DNA of 12,008 bases from an uncultured Collinsella sp. (GTDB lineage: Bacteria > Actinomycetota > Coriobacteriia > Coriobacteriales > Coriobacteriaceae). The stretch's first letter is position 1; each line of letters starts with the position of its first letter. Below are positions 1-5,902 of the stretch, piece after piece. The translations under genes were made by a program, and so were the position numbers. The notes under the pieces were generated by a model. The model saw only the letters and a list, made by a program, of their open reading frames with translations, was not told where the DNA came from and searched no databases. The DNA lies in assembly GCA_900550785.1 (NCBI GenBank), contig URTL01000053.1, positions 1 through 12,008 of the forward strand. The letters are read 5' to 3'.

Positions 1-390
1 CTTTGCAAAGCGGGACCGGTCTCCGATCATCTTCACCCGGACATTATTTGCAGAAGCAATTTTTAACAGGCGCACCATGTAGTAGCGGAACAGCTGCATC
101 AGAGCTCCTACCTCATCCTCGGAGCGCTTCCAGTTTTCCGTGGAAAAGGCGTACACCGTCAGGTACTTTACGCCGATGTTCTTGCAGTAGGTAGCGATGC
201 GGCGGAACGTCTCCGCTCCTGCCTTGTGGCCAGCGGTGCGGGGCAGGCCCCGCTTCGTGGCCCAGCGACCGTTGCCGTCCATGATGCACGAGATATGGTG
301 CGGAATGTTATTGAGGTCAAGGTCGGAAAAACCGACGCCCGCAGGGGCGTCGGCAAAGTACTCGACCAGTTTATGCTCGTCGTATTGCAC
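1..390 (-). CDS. uppS: Undecaprenyl diphosphate synthase UppS, N-terminal 130 residues (3' end outside window)
   Basis: Cis-prenyltransferase that extends farnesyl diphosphate with isopentenyl diphosphates to make the C55 lipid carrier for peptidoglycan and other wall polymers; acts at the cytoplasmic membrane. The visible part carries the family signature IMDGNGRWA at residues 36-44 (Asp38 is the expected catalytic Asp) and YAFSTENWKRS at residues 80-90. The start is a GTG at 390-388, one base after the frr stop, with GGAG seven bases upstream inside the frr 3' end; no later in-frame start precedes the signature. The first 30 residues are a variable extension, as in other members. Codons 13-22 of this extension coincide with a terminator-like hairpin, described separately. 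The C-terminal half is cut by the window edge, so integrity cannot be judged. It is last in the visible pyrH-frr-uppS run. Confidence 0.95.
   Translation of the reverse strand, partial: MQYDEHKLVEYFADAPAGVGFSDLDLNNIPHHISCIMDGNGRWATKRGLPRTAGHKAGAETFRRIATYCKNIGVKYLTVYAFSTENWKRSEDEVGALMQLFRYYMVRLLKIASANNVRVKMIGDRSRFAK
327..353 (-). terminator. Terminator-like hairpin inside the uppS coding sequence
   Basis: On the minus strand a perfect 9-bp GC-rich stem (arms 345-353 and 332-340, CCGACGCCC and GGGCGTCGG) closes a 4-base loop CTGC and is followed directly by five T residues (331-327). This is the textbook form of a Rho-independent terminator, but it lies at nucleotides 38-64 of the uppS reading frame. 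The downstream CCGAC at 322-326 can also pair with the GTCGG of the 3' arm, giving an alternative hairpin. Translating ribosomes could keep it unfolded; its activity is inferred from form only. Confidence 0.6.
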
Positions 391-391
391 C

Positions 392-928
392 TTAGATCTC
401 CATGACCTCGGCTTCTTTTTCCTTCAGAAGCTCCTCGACCTTGGCGACATACTCATCGGTGTGCTTCTGGACCTTGGCCTGCTCGCGACGGACATCGTCC
501 TCGGTGAGTTCCTCATCGCGCTCGAGCTTGTTGTTGAAGTCGCGACGGATGTTACGGATAGACACCTTGGCCTGCTCGGCGTACTCGCGGCACTCCTTGA
601 CGAGCTCGCGACGGCGCTCCTCGGTGGGAGCCGGGAACGGAAGACGAACGACGGTGCCATCGGAGTTGGGGGTAATACCCAGATCGGAAGCGCCGATGGC
701 CTTGACGATAGCATTGATGAGTGCCTTGTCCCACGGCTCGATGAGCAGCATGTGGGCCTCGGGGGTCTTGACGGCGGCAACCTGCGTGACCGGCGTGGGA
801 ACACCGTAATAATCGACGGTGATGTCGGACAGAATGTTGGCATTGGCGCGGCCGGTACGGACCTTGGAGAAGTTATGCTTGAGGGACTCGAGCGACTTGT
901 CCATATGGGCGGTGATGTTCTCTGCCAT
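392..928 (-). CDS. frr: Ribosome recycling factor
   Basis: RRF works with EF-G in the cytoplasm to split the post-termination ribosome complex so subunits can be reused. The 178-residue product is slightly shorter than the usual 185 or so and reads as a complete family member: an N-terminal helix with SLESLKHNFSKVRTGRAN (residues 12-29), the central beta domain (ITVDYYGVPTPVTQVA), the conserved stretch NSDGTVVRLPFPAPTEERR, and a long charged C-terminal helical pair ending KEKEAEVMEI. The ATG at 928-926 lies two bases after the pyrH stop and is preceded by GGAGG within the pyrH end, so translation is probably coupled to pyrH. The stop is TAA at 394-392. Confidence 0.98.
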   Translation of the reverse strand: MAENITAHMDKSLESLKHNFSKVRTGRANANILSDITVDYYGVPTPVTQVAAVKTPEAHMLLIEPWDKALINAIVKAIGASDLGITPNSDGTVVRLPFPAPTEERRRELVKECREYAEQAKVSIRNIRRDFNNKLERDEELTEDDVRREQAKVQKHTDEYVAKVEELLKEKEAEVMEI

Positions 929-930
929 GC

Positions 931-1653
931 TTAATCCTCCTGATAGACGAGCGTGCCGACGGGCTCACCCGCGAGCGCGCGCTTGACGGTGTCCTCGCCA
1001 TCGATGTTGAGGACCAAAATCGGCATACGGTTATCCTGGCACAGTGCCGTAGCCGTGGAATCCATAACCTGCAGACCGCGGACGAGAACCTCGTGATAGG
1101 TAATCTTGTCAAAACGGACGGCATCGGCGCACTTGACGGGATCCTTGTCGTAGATGCCGTCAACCTTGGTGGCTTTAATCAGAATCTCGGCGCCGATCTC
1201 GCACGCACGAAGAGCCGCGGCGGTGTCGGTCGTAAAGTATGGATTGCCCGAACCGGCGGCAAAAATAACAACGTTGCCCTTGGAAAGGTGGTTGATGGCG
1301 CGACGGCGAATATAGGGCTCGCAGATCTCGTTCATCTGGATAGCGCTCATAACGCGGCAGGGAACATCGTTGTGCTCGAAGGCATCCTGCAGGGCGAGCG
1401 CGTTCATAACGGTTGCCAGCATACCCATGTAGTCGGCCTGAGCACGCTCCATGCCACCGGCAGCGCCGGCCATGCCGCGGAAAATATTACCGCCGCCGAC
1501 AACGACGCCGACCTCATGGCCAACGGCGAGCAGCTCCTTGACCTGCTTGGCAAGATGGTCGGTAACCTTGGGGTCGATGCCATATTGACCGTCGCCCATG
1601 AGTGCTTCGCCGGAAAGCTTAAGAAGCACGCGTTTATATCGGATGTCGGACAA
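931..1653 (-). CDS. pyrH: UMP kinase (uridylate kinase)
   Basis: Phosphorylates UMP to UDP with ATP, the committed step to UTP and CTP; a hexameric cytosolic enzyme of the amino-acid kinase fold, unrelated to eukaryotic UMP/CMP kinases. The 240-residue product has the N-terminal nucleotide motif LLKLSGEALMG (residues 10-20), the glycine-rich VVVGGGNIFRG (50-60), ADYMGMLATVMNALALQ (73-89), the UMP-site stretch GNPYFTTDTAAALRA (136-150) and KVDGIYDKDP (163-172), all in family order and at normal length. The start is a TTG at 1653-1651 with a perfect AGGAGG six bases upstream; the alignment begins at once with the conserved strand, so no other start fits. It is the first gene after the tsf terminator and is followed closely by frr and uppS. 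Confidence 0.97.
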   Translation of the reverse strand: MSDIRYKRVLLKLSGEALMGDGQYGIDPKVTDHLAKQVKELLAVGHEVGVVVGGGNIFRGMAGAAGGMERAQADYMGMLATVMNALALQDAFEHNDVPCRVMSAIQMNEICEPYIRRRAINHLSKGNVVIFAAGSGNPYFTTDTAAALRACEIGAEILIKATKVDGIYDKDPVKCADAVRFDKITYHEVLVRGLQVMDSTATALCQDNRMPILVLNIDGEDTVKRALAGEPVGTLVYQED

Positions 1654-1659
1654 AGCGAT

Positions 1660-1665
1660 CCTCCT
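1660..1665 (-). promoter_or_regulatory. Ribosome binding site fixing the TTG start of pyrH
   Basis: AGGAGG on the minus strand, six bases before TTG at 1653-1651. A full-strength Shine-Dalgarno may compensate for the weak start codon. There is no in-frame ATG or GTG nearby that would keep the conserved N-terminus. Confidence 0.85.
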
Positions 1666-1694
1666 TTAATTAGACTCTCAATATGATATCAAAG

Positions 1695-1708
1695 GCTCTC
1701 ATAAGAGC
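1695..1708 (-). other. Small hairpin in the tsf-pyrH spacer
   Basis: GCTCT and AGAGC arms (1695-1699 and 1704-1708) around a four-base loop lie just beyond the tsf terminator on the transcript, followed by an AT-rich stretch leading to the pyrH ribosome binding site. I found no convincing -35/-10 pair in 1654-1712. It may be part of the pyrH leader or chance. Confidence 0.35.
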
Positions 1709-1712
1709 GATG

Positions 1713-1747
1713 AAAAAGCAGGCTGTGAGTAAAACCCACAGCCTGCT
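1713..1747 (-). terminator. Rho-independent terminator after tsf
   Basis: An 11-bp perfect stem (arms 1737-1747 and 1717-1727, AGCAGGCTGTG and CACAGCCTGCT on the minus strand) with a 9-base loop is followed by a T run (1717-1713). It lies 23 bases after the tsf stop and should end the rpsB-tsf transcript, at least in part. Confidence 0.88.
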
Positions 1748-1770
1748 CATTACCAGCTACAAGAGCTTAT

Positions 1771-2640
1771 TTACTCGCCACGGACCAGACGGTCAAAGGC
1801 AACGACGGTAATGGTGTCGCCGAGCTCCTTGGAGACCTGCTCAGCGTACTTCTTGATGGTGAGGGAGCTGTCCTTGATGAACTCCTGCTCGGTGAGCACG
1901 GACTGCTTGTAGAACTTCTCCAGACGGCCGACAGCCATCTTCTCCTGAATAGCCTCGGGCTTGCCGGACTCAGCAGCCTGGGCCATGTAGATCTGCTTCT
2001 CGTGCTCGACAGTCTCGGCCGGAACCTGATCGCGGGTAGCGCAGATCGGGGCGACGGCGGCAACCTGAAGGGCAACGTCGTGAGCGAAGGTCTTGAAGGA
2101 CTCAGCCTGAGCGGTCTCGGCCTTCTCGAAGGCGAACTCGACGAGGACGCCGATCTTACCACCCATGTGGATGTAAGAAGCGAGCGCGCCGTTCTCGGCC
2201 TTGCGGGCAGCGAAGCGGGAGATCTTCATGTTCTCGCCCATGATGTGAATCATCTCGGTGAGCTCGGAGGAAACGGTCTCCTCGCCCATCGGCTTCTCGA
2301 GCAGAGCGTCGACGTCAGCAGACTCGGTGGTAGCGACAACCTCAGCGACCTTGGAAGCAAAGCCAGTGAACTTGGCGTTGGAGCCAACGAAGTCGGTCTC
2401 GCAGGAGAGCTCGAGCAGAGCGCCGGTCTTGCCATCCTCGGAGACGAACGCGGCGACAGCGCCCTCGTTGGTCTCACGGCCAGCCTTCTTGGCAGCCTTG
2501 GCAAGGCCGTTCTTACGCAGAACGTCGACAGCGGCGTCCATGTCGCCGTCAGCCTCGACGAGAGCCTTCTTGCACTCCATCATCGGGGAGTCGGTCATCT
2601 CGCGGAGCTGCTTGACCATAGCGGCGGTAATCTGGGCCAT
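1771..2640 (-). CDS. tsf: Elongation factor Ts
   Basis: Nucleotide exchange factor that releases GDP from EF-Tu so it can rebind GTP and aminoacyl-tRNA. The 289-residue product has the N-terminal UBA-like domain with LREMTDSPMMECKKAL (residues 12-27; the family more often has TGAG where this has TDSP) and the core motif ETDFVGSN (81-88) whose Asp-Phe contacts the EF-Tu nucleotide site, then two dimerisation-type subdomains. I chose ATG at 2640-2638 because AAAGGA lies six bases upstream and MAQI is the expected start; an in-frame TTG five codons earlier lies on top of that ribosome binding site. It follows rpsB by 45 bases with no promoter or terminator seen between them, so the two form the usual rpsB-tsf operon. 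Confidence 0.97.
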   Translation of the reverse strand: MAQITAAMVKQLREMTDSPMMECKKALVEADGDMDAAVDVLRKNGLAKAAKKAGRETNEGAVAAFVSEDGKTGALLELSCETDFVGSNAKFTGFASKVAEVVATTESADVDALLEKPMGEETVSSELTEMIHIMGENMKISRFAARKAENGALASYIHMGGKIGVLVEFAFEKAETAQAESFKTFAHDVALQVAAVAPICATRDQVPAETVEHEKQIYMAQAAESGKPEAIQEKMAVGRLEKFYKQSVLTEQEFIKDSSLTIKKYAEQVSKELGDTITVVAFDRLVRGE

Positions 2641-2685
2641 TGTGGTTCCTTTCAAAGAGATGAAAAAGAATTAACTAAGACTGAT

Positions 2686-3414
2686 TTACTCGGCCTTGGG
2701 CTCAGCGGCCATCTCGGCCTCGGAGACCTGCTCCTTGCCGGAGCCAGCAAGGCAGGCGTCAGCCATGAGCTCGCACATAAGGGTGACAGCGGAGATAGCG
2801 TCATCGTTGCAGGGGATGCCGTACTCGACCTCGTCGGGATCGGAGTTGGTGTCGATCAGAGCGACGACGGGGATGTTCAGGCGCTGAGCCTCCTTGATGG
2901 CGTTCTCCTCGCGCTTGGTGTCGATGACGAAGAGAGCCTGGGGCAGACCCTTCATGTCGCGAGCGCCACCGAGGTTGGTCTGGAGCTTGGTGAGCTCCTT
3001 GCCGAGCACAGCCTGCTCCTTCTTGGGCAGAACAGCCATGCGGCCGTCCTCGACCATGGCCTCGAGCTCCTCCATGCGGTTGATGCGGGAGCGGATGGTG
3101 ACGAAGTTGGTCAGCATACCGCCGAGCCAACGCTGGTTGATGTAGGGCATGTTGGCGCGCTCAGCAGCGTTCTTGACGGCCTCCTGAGCCTGCTTCTTGG
3201 TGCCGACGAACAGCACGTTGCCACCCTTGGCGACGTTCTTGACGAAGGTGTAGGCCTGATCGGCGTCGAGGATGGTCTGCTTGAGGTCGAGGATGTAGAT
3301 GCCGTTGCGCTCACCGAAGATGAACGGCTTCATCTTAGGGTTCCAGCGACGGGTCTGGTGACCGAAGTGGCAGCCGGCCTCGAGCAGGGTGCGGATATTA
3401 ATCTTGGTAGCCAT
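2686..3414 (-). CDS. rpsB: 30S ribosomal protein S2
   Basis: Primary small-subunit protein needed for S1 binding and translation initiation. The 242-residue product starts MATKINIRTLLEAGCHFGHQ and carries FGHQTRRWNPKM (residues 17-28), the first S2 signature, then IYILDLKQT, the second signature region around residues 155-180 (LGGARDMKGLPQALFVIDTKRE), and the end of the fold at IPVVALIDTNSDPDEVEYGIPCNDDA. The acidic tail after residue 225 (EMAAEPKAE) is variable in the family. ATG at 3414-3412 follows AGGAGG by six bases. It is the first gene of the rpsB-tsf operon, with its own likely promoter 140 bases upstream and a structured leader. Confidence 0.98.
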   Translation of the reverse strand: MATKINIRTLLEAGCHFGHQTRRWNPKMKPFIFGERNGIYILDLKQTILDADQAYTFVKNVAKGGNVLFVGTKKQAQEAVKNAAERANMPYINQRWLGGMLTNFVTIRSRINRMEELEAMVEDGRMAVLPKKEQAVLGKELTKLQTNLGGARDMKGLPQALFVIDTKREENAIKEAQRLNIPVVALIDTNSDPDEVEYGIPCNDDAISAVTLMCELMADACLAGSGKEQVSEAEMAAEPKAE

Positions 3415-3417
3415 GTT

Positions 3418-3456
3418 AAACCTCCTGTGGTTTGCCTCCGCGCGGGGTCATCCTCC
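3418..3456 (-). promoter_or_regulatory. rpsB leader: three GGAGG motifs and a hairpin touching the ribosome binding site
   Basis: On the minus strand GGAGG occurs at 3452-3456, 3435-3439 and 3421-3425; only the last is correctly spaced for the rpsB ATG. AAACC (3429-3433) and GGTTT (3418-3422) form a short stem with a six-base loop that partly hides this site. S2 is a known target of its own translational feedback in other bacteria; a control role here is inference. Confidence 0.35.
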
Positions 3457-3532
3457 AAAACCAACCCGGACATGTGCTACCAAAGCCCGGGCACCACGGT
3501 ATGAAGTAGCCGCGCGTGCGTGATAAAAACAT

Positions 3533-3548
3533 GTTGCCGTGAAGCAAC
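3533..3548 (-). promoter_or_regulatory. Hairpin at the 5' end of the predicted rpsB transcript
   Basis: GTTGC and GCAAC arms (3544-3548 and 3533-3537) with a six-base loop begin at about the predicted first transcribed base; a T run follows at 3529-3525. The five-bp stem is too short and too early to be a good terminator and is more likely a 5' structure or chance. Confidence 0.35.
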
Positions 3549-3555
3549 CCGATGA

Positions 3556-3584
3556 ATGATAGCAGGAATGCATCTTCCTGCCAA
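3556..3584 (-). promoter_or_regulatory. Likely sigma-70-type promoter for rpsB-tsf
   Basis: Minus-strand TTGGCA (3579-3584) and TATCAT (3556-3561) are separated by exactly 17 bases, and TGC precedes the -10 hexamer, giving an extended -10. Transcription would start near 3549 and give a leader of about 135 bases before the rpsB ATG. It is the best promoter match in the 219-base gap between xerC and rpsB; the rest of the gap contains leader structures and no gene I can support. Confidence 0.7.
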
Positions 3585-3633
3585 CCCGCAATCAAAACCA
3601 CACACCTGAGCGCGGCGCGGGACGTCCCAGCCA

Positions 3634-4554
3634 CTATTCGCCGCGGGGATGGGCTTGAGCCACGGCACGTTTGAGCCGATCGGGTGTGAGATGCGTGTAG
3701 ATCTGCGTCGTGGACAGGCTCGCATGACCTAGCAGCTCTTGAACCGAGCGCAGGTCCGCACCGCCCTCGAGCAAGTCGGTCGCAAAGGTATGGCGCATCG
3801 CATGCGGGGCGATGTCGGCAGGAATGCCGGCAAGTGCCGCAAGCATATGGAACCGCCTCCTGAGCATGGCGGCACTCATGCGGTTTCCGCGCGCCGAGAT
3901 AAACAGCGGATGCACGCCGTTCGCACTATCGACACGCTTTGCCTGCGCAAGGAGATGTGGCCTCCCCTCCTCAATATAGCGGCGGGTCGCCTCGATAGCG
4001 CGCCGATACAGAGGCACGATACGCTCCTTGCTCCCCTTGCCCCAAAGTCGCAGTGTTCGCTCGGACCAACCAAAAGACTCCACGTTGAGCGCCGCAAGCT
4101 CCGAGATTCGCGCGCCGGAGGCATAGAGCAGCTCGAGCATCGCCGCATCGCGCAGCCCCGCAGGCGTCGAAGTGTCAGGGGTCTTGAGCAACGACTCGAC
4201 TTGCCGGGTCGTCAGCACGCCGGGAAGATCGCGCGGCAGCTTGGGCGAGGATATCGCCGAGACCGCATCGCCCTCAACGATTCCCTCGGCAGCCATCCAC
4301 CGATAGAGCGAGCGAATGGCAGACAGGTGTGCCGCAAGGGTCCGAGCCGCCACCTGGCCACGCGACAGCTCGGCCAAATAGGAGCGAACGGTCCGCACGT
4401 CGGCGGCGCGAGCGTCGATGCCCTCGCGGTCGCACCACGCGGCGAAGCGCTCGAGCCGCGAGGCGTAGGCGGTTACCGTATTGGGGGCGAGTCCTTCGAC
4501 GCGTGCAATGTAGGCAATGAACGAGTCGACGGCATCATACAGGTCAAAGGCTAT
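3634..4554 (-). CDS. xerC: Tyrosine recombinase XerC/XerD, probable non-canonical ATA start
   Basis: Site-specific recombinase of the kind that resolves chromosome dimers at dif during division. Counting from ATA at 4554-4552 the product is 306 residues, normal for the family. The N-terminal SAM-like core-binding domain (about residues 1-95) contains SFIAYIARVEGLAPNTVTAY; the catalytic domain has Arg149 (in GARISEL), Lys173 (GKGSKER), His251 and Arg254 (HAMRH), His277 (LLGHAS) and nucleophile Tyr286 (QIYTHL). Spacing matches E. coli XerD (R148, K172, H244, R247, H270, Y279) closely. The frame has no ATG, GTG or TTG before GTG at 4398, which would delete 52 residues and half of the N-terminal domain. 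ATA overlaps the trmFO TAG and has GGAGG nine bases upstream. The XerC name rather than XerD rests on the trmFO neighbourhood. Stop is TAG at 3636-3634. Confidence 0.88.
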   Translation of the reverse strand: MAFDLYDAVDSFIAYIARVEGLAPNTVTAYASRLERFAAWCDREGIDARAADVRTVRSYLAELSRGQVAARTLAAHLSAIRSLYRWMAAEGIVEGDAVSAISSPKLPRDLPGVLTTRQVESLLKTPDTSTPAGLRDAAMLELLYASGARISELAALNVESFGWSERTLRLWGKGSKERIVPLYRRAIEATRRYIEEGRPHLLAQAKRVDSANGVHPLFISARGNRMSAAMLRRRFHMLAALAGIPADIAPHAMRHTFATDLLEGGADLRSVQELLGHASLSTTQIYTHLTPDRLKRAVAQAHPRGE

Positions 4555-5888
4555 GACCTCTCGCCTCCAAACAGGTCGGAGCGCGTTTCGAGATAGGCGT
4601 CCAGGGCCTTGAGGGCGCGATCCGCGTAGGCCTGGTAACGATCGCGCTTGCTGCGACGCTTACCGTCCTCGAGTGGCGGCACAAGACCAAAGTTGACGTG
4701 CATGGGTTGATAGCCCACCGTAGCCGGATCGGTCGCATACCCCACAAGCGCGCCCAGGGCGCCCTCGCGCGGAAGCTCGACGCCCGCGACACCGATAGCC
4801 TCGGCATAGGTGTTGAGCGCGGCGAGCAGACCCGTCGCCACGGCCTCCATGTACCCCTCGGTACCGGTAATCTGGCCGGCAAGACGCACGCTCGTGCCGG
4901 GCACGGCAAAGGTGCCATCGAGCACGTGCGGCGCATCGACAAAGGTGTTACGGTGCATGACGCCGTAGCGGAAGAACTCGGCGTTCTCCAGGCCGGGAAC
5001 CATATGGAAGACGCGCTTCTGTTCGCCGAAGGTCAGGTTGGTTTGGAAACCAACCAGGTTATAGGCCGTCTTCTCCTTGTTCTCGGCGCGCAGCTGAATC
5101 GCCGCCCAGGGACGGCGACCGGTGCGCGGGTCGGTGAGCCCGACGGGCTTCATGGCACCAAAACGGATGGCATCCTTGCCCGTACGCGCAACCTCCTCGG
5201 CAGGCTGGCAGGCCTGGAACAGGTCCCCGCCCTCAAAATCCTTGAGCACCACGCGATCGGCCGTTGTGAGCGCCTCGATAAAGGCCTCGTACTCTTCCTT
5301 ATTGAGCGGGGCATTGAGATAGTCGCCACTCCCCTGCTCCTCGTAGCGCGACTGCGAGAACAGCACGCCCATATCGAGCGTCGAGGCATCGACAATCGGG
5401 GCGGCCGCGTCAAAGAACGCCAGGGCGTCACCACCGACGAGCTTCATGACCTCCTCGCTCAATGCCCGCGAGCACAAGGGCCCTGCGGCAATGACCACGT
5501 GGCCCTCGGGGATCTGGGTGACCTCACCGTGGACAACCTCGATATTGGGGCGAGCGGCAACCTCGGCCTCAACAAGCTCGGAAAACTTGACGCGGTCGAC
5601 TGCCAGGGCGCCGCCGGCAGGAACGGCTGCGCGATGAGCACAGTCGAGCAAAACCGAGCCCATACGCTCGAGCTCGGCCTTCAGCAGACCGGCGGCGGAA
5701 TCGGGACGGGTCGACTTAAACGAATTGGAGCAGACGAGCTCTGCCAGGTGATCGGTATGGTGAGCCGGGGAGCTCACCTGGGGGCGCATCTCACACAGCT
5801 TTACGGCAAACCCGCGGTCTGCCAGCTGGATCGCGCATTCCGAACCCGCCAGACCGCCACCGATAACCGTCACCTGATCGAACTGCAT
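4551..5888 (-). CDS. trmFO: tRNA (uracil-5-)-methyltransferase TrmFO, folate and FAD dependent
   Basis: Makes 5-methyluridine at position 54 of the tRNA T-loop using methylenetetrahydrofolate as carbon donor and FAD, unlike SAM-dependent TrmA. The 445-residue product begins with the FAD dinucleotide-binding motif VIGGGLAGSECA (residues 8-19). It has LVCSNSFKS with Cys53 and FQACQPAEE with Cys227, matching the two catalytic cysteines of the Bacillus enzyme (53 and 226), then FGAMKPVGL, the FRYGVMHRNTF region (306-316) and ITGTEGYMEAVATG. I chose ATG at 5888-5886, with AAGG nine bases upstream; an in-frame TTG two codons earlier is too close to that site. It follows dprA with no room for a promoter, and its TAG stop overlaps the xerC ATA. 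Confidence 0.96.
   Translation of the reverse strand: MQFDQVTVIGGGLAGSECAIQLADRGFAVKLCEMRPQVSSPAHHTDHLAELVCSNSFKSTRPDSAAGLLKAELERMGSVLLDCAHRAAVPAGGALAVDRVKFSELVEAEVAARPNIEVVHGEVTQIPEGHVVIAAGPLCSRALSEEVMKLVGGDALAFFDAAAPIVDASTLDMGVLFSQSRYEEQGSGDYLNAPLNKEEYEAFIEALTTADRVVLKDFEGGDLFQACQPAEEVARTGKDAIRFGAMKPVGLTDPRTGRRPWAAIQLRAENKEKTAYNLVGFQTNLTFGEQKRVFHMVPGLENAEFFRYGVMHRNTFVDAPHVLDGTFAVPGTSVRLAGQITGTEGYMEAVATGLLAALNTYAEAIGVAGVELPREGALGALVGYATDPATVGYQPMHVNFGLVPPLEDGKRRSKRDRYQAYADRALKALDAYLETRSDLFGGERS
4564..4568 (-). promoter_or_regulatory. Possible ribosome binding site for the ATA start of xerC
   Basis: GGAGG on the minus strand near the end of trmFO, nine bases before ATA at 4554-4552. It is the only good Shine-Dalgarno match near the expected beginning of the XerC domain, which supports initiation at the trmFO/xerC overlap. 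Confidence 0.45.
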
Positions 5889-5902
5889 CTGCAAACACCT
5901 TT

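Noticed and set aside
2002..3504. 500-codon open frame on the plus strand across tsf, the spacer and rpsB
   Set aside because: It lies antisense to two certain genes, its product is a low-complexity Leu/Gly/Asp/Val string, and strong G/C third-position use in the real genes removes stops from this frame. No ribosome site was seen.
3619..3628. GGGACGTCCC palindrome after xerC as a terminator or operator
   Set aside because: It has no loop and no T run, and a single 10-base palindrome in GC-rich DNA is not strong evidence for an operator.
3416..3634. 72-codon minus-strand frame that begins on the xerC stop and ends one base before rpsB
   Set aside because: The GTG start has no ribosome site, the frame runs across the rpsB promoter, and the Trp/Cys/Gly-rich product resembles nothing known. 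An 11-codon ATG version has its GGAGG directly against the ATG, too close to work.
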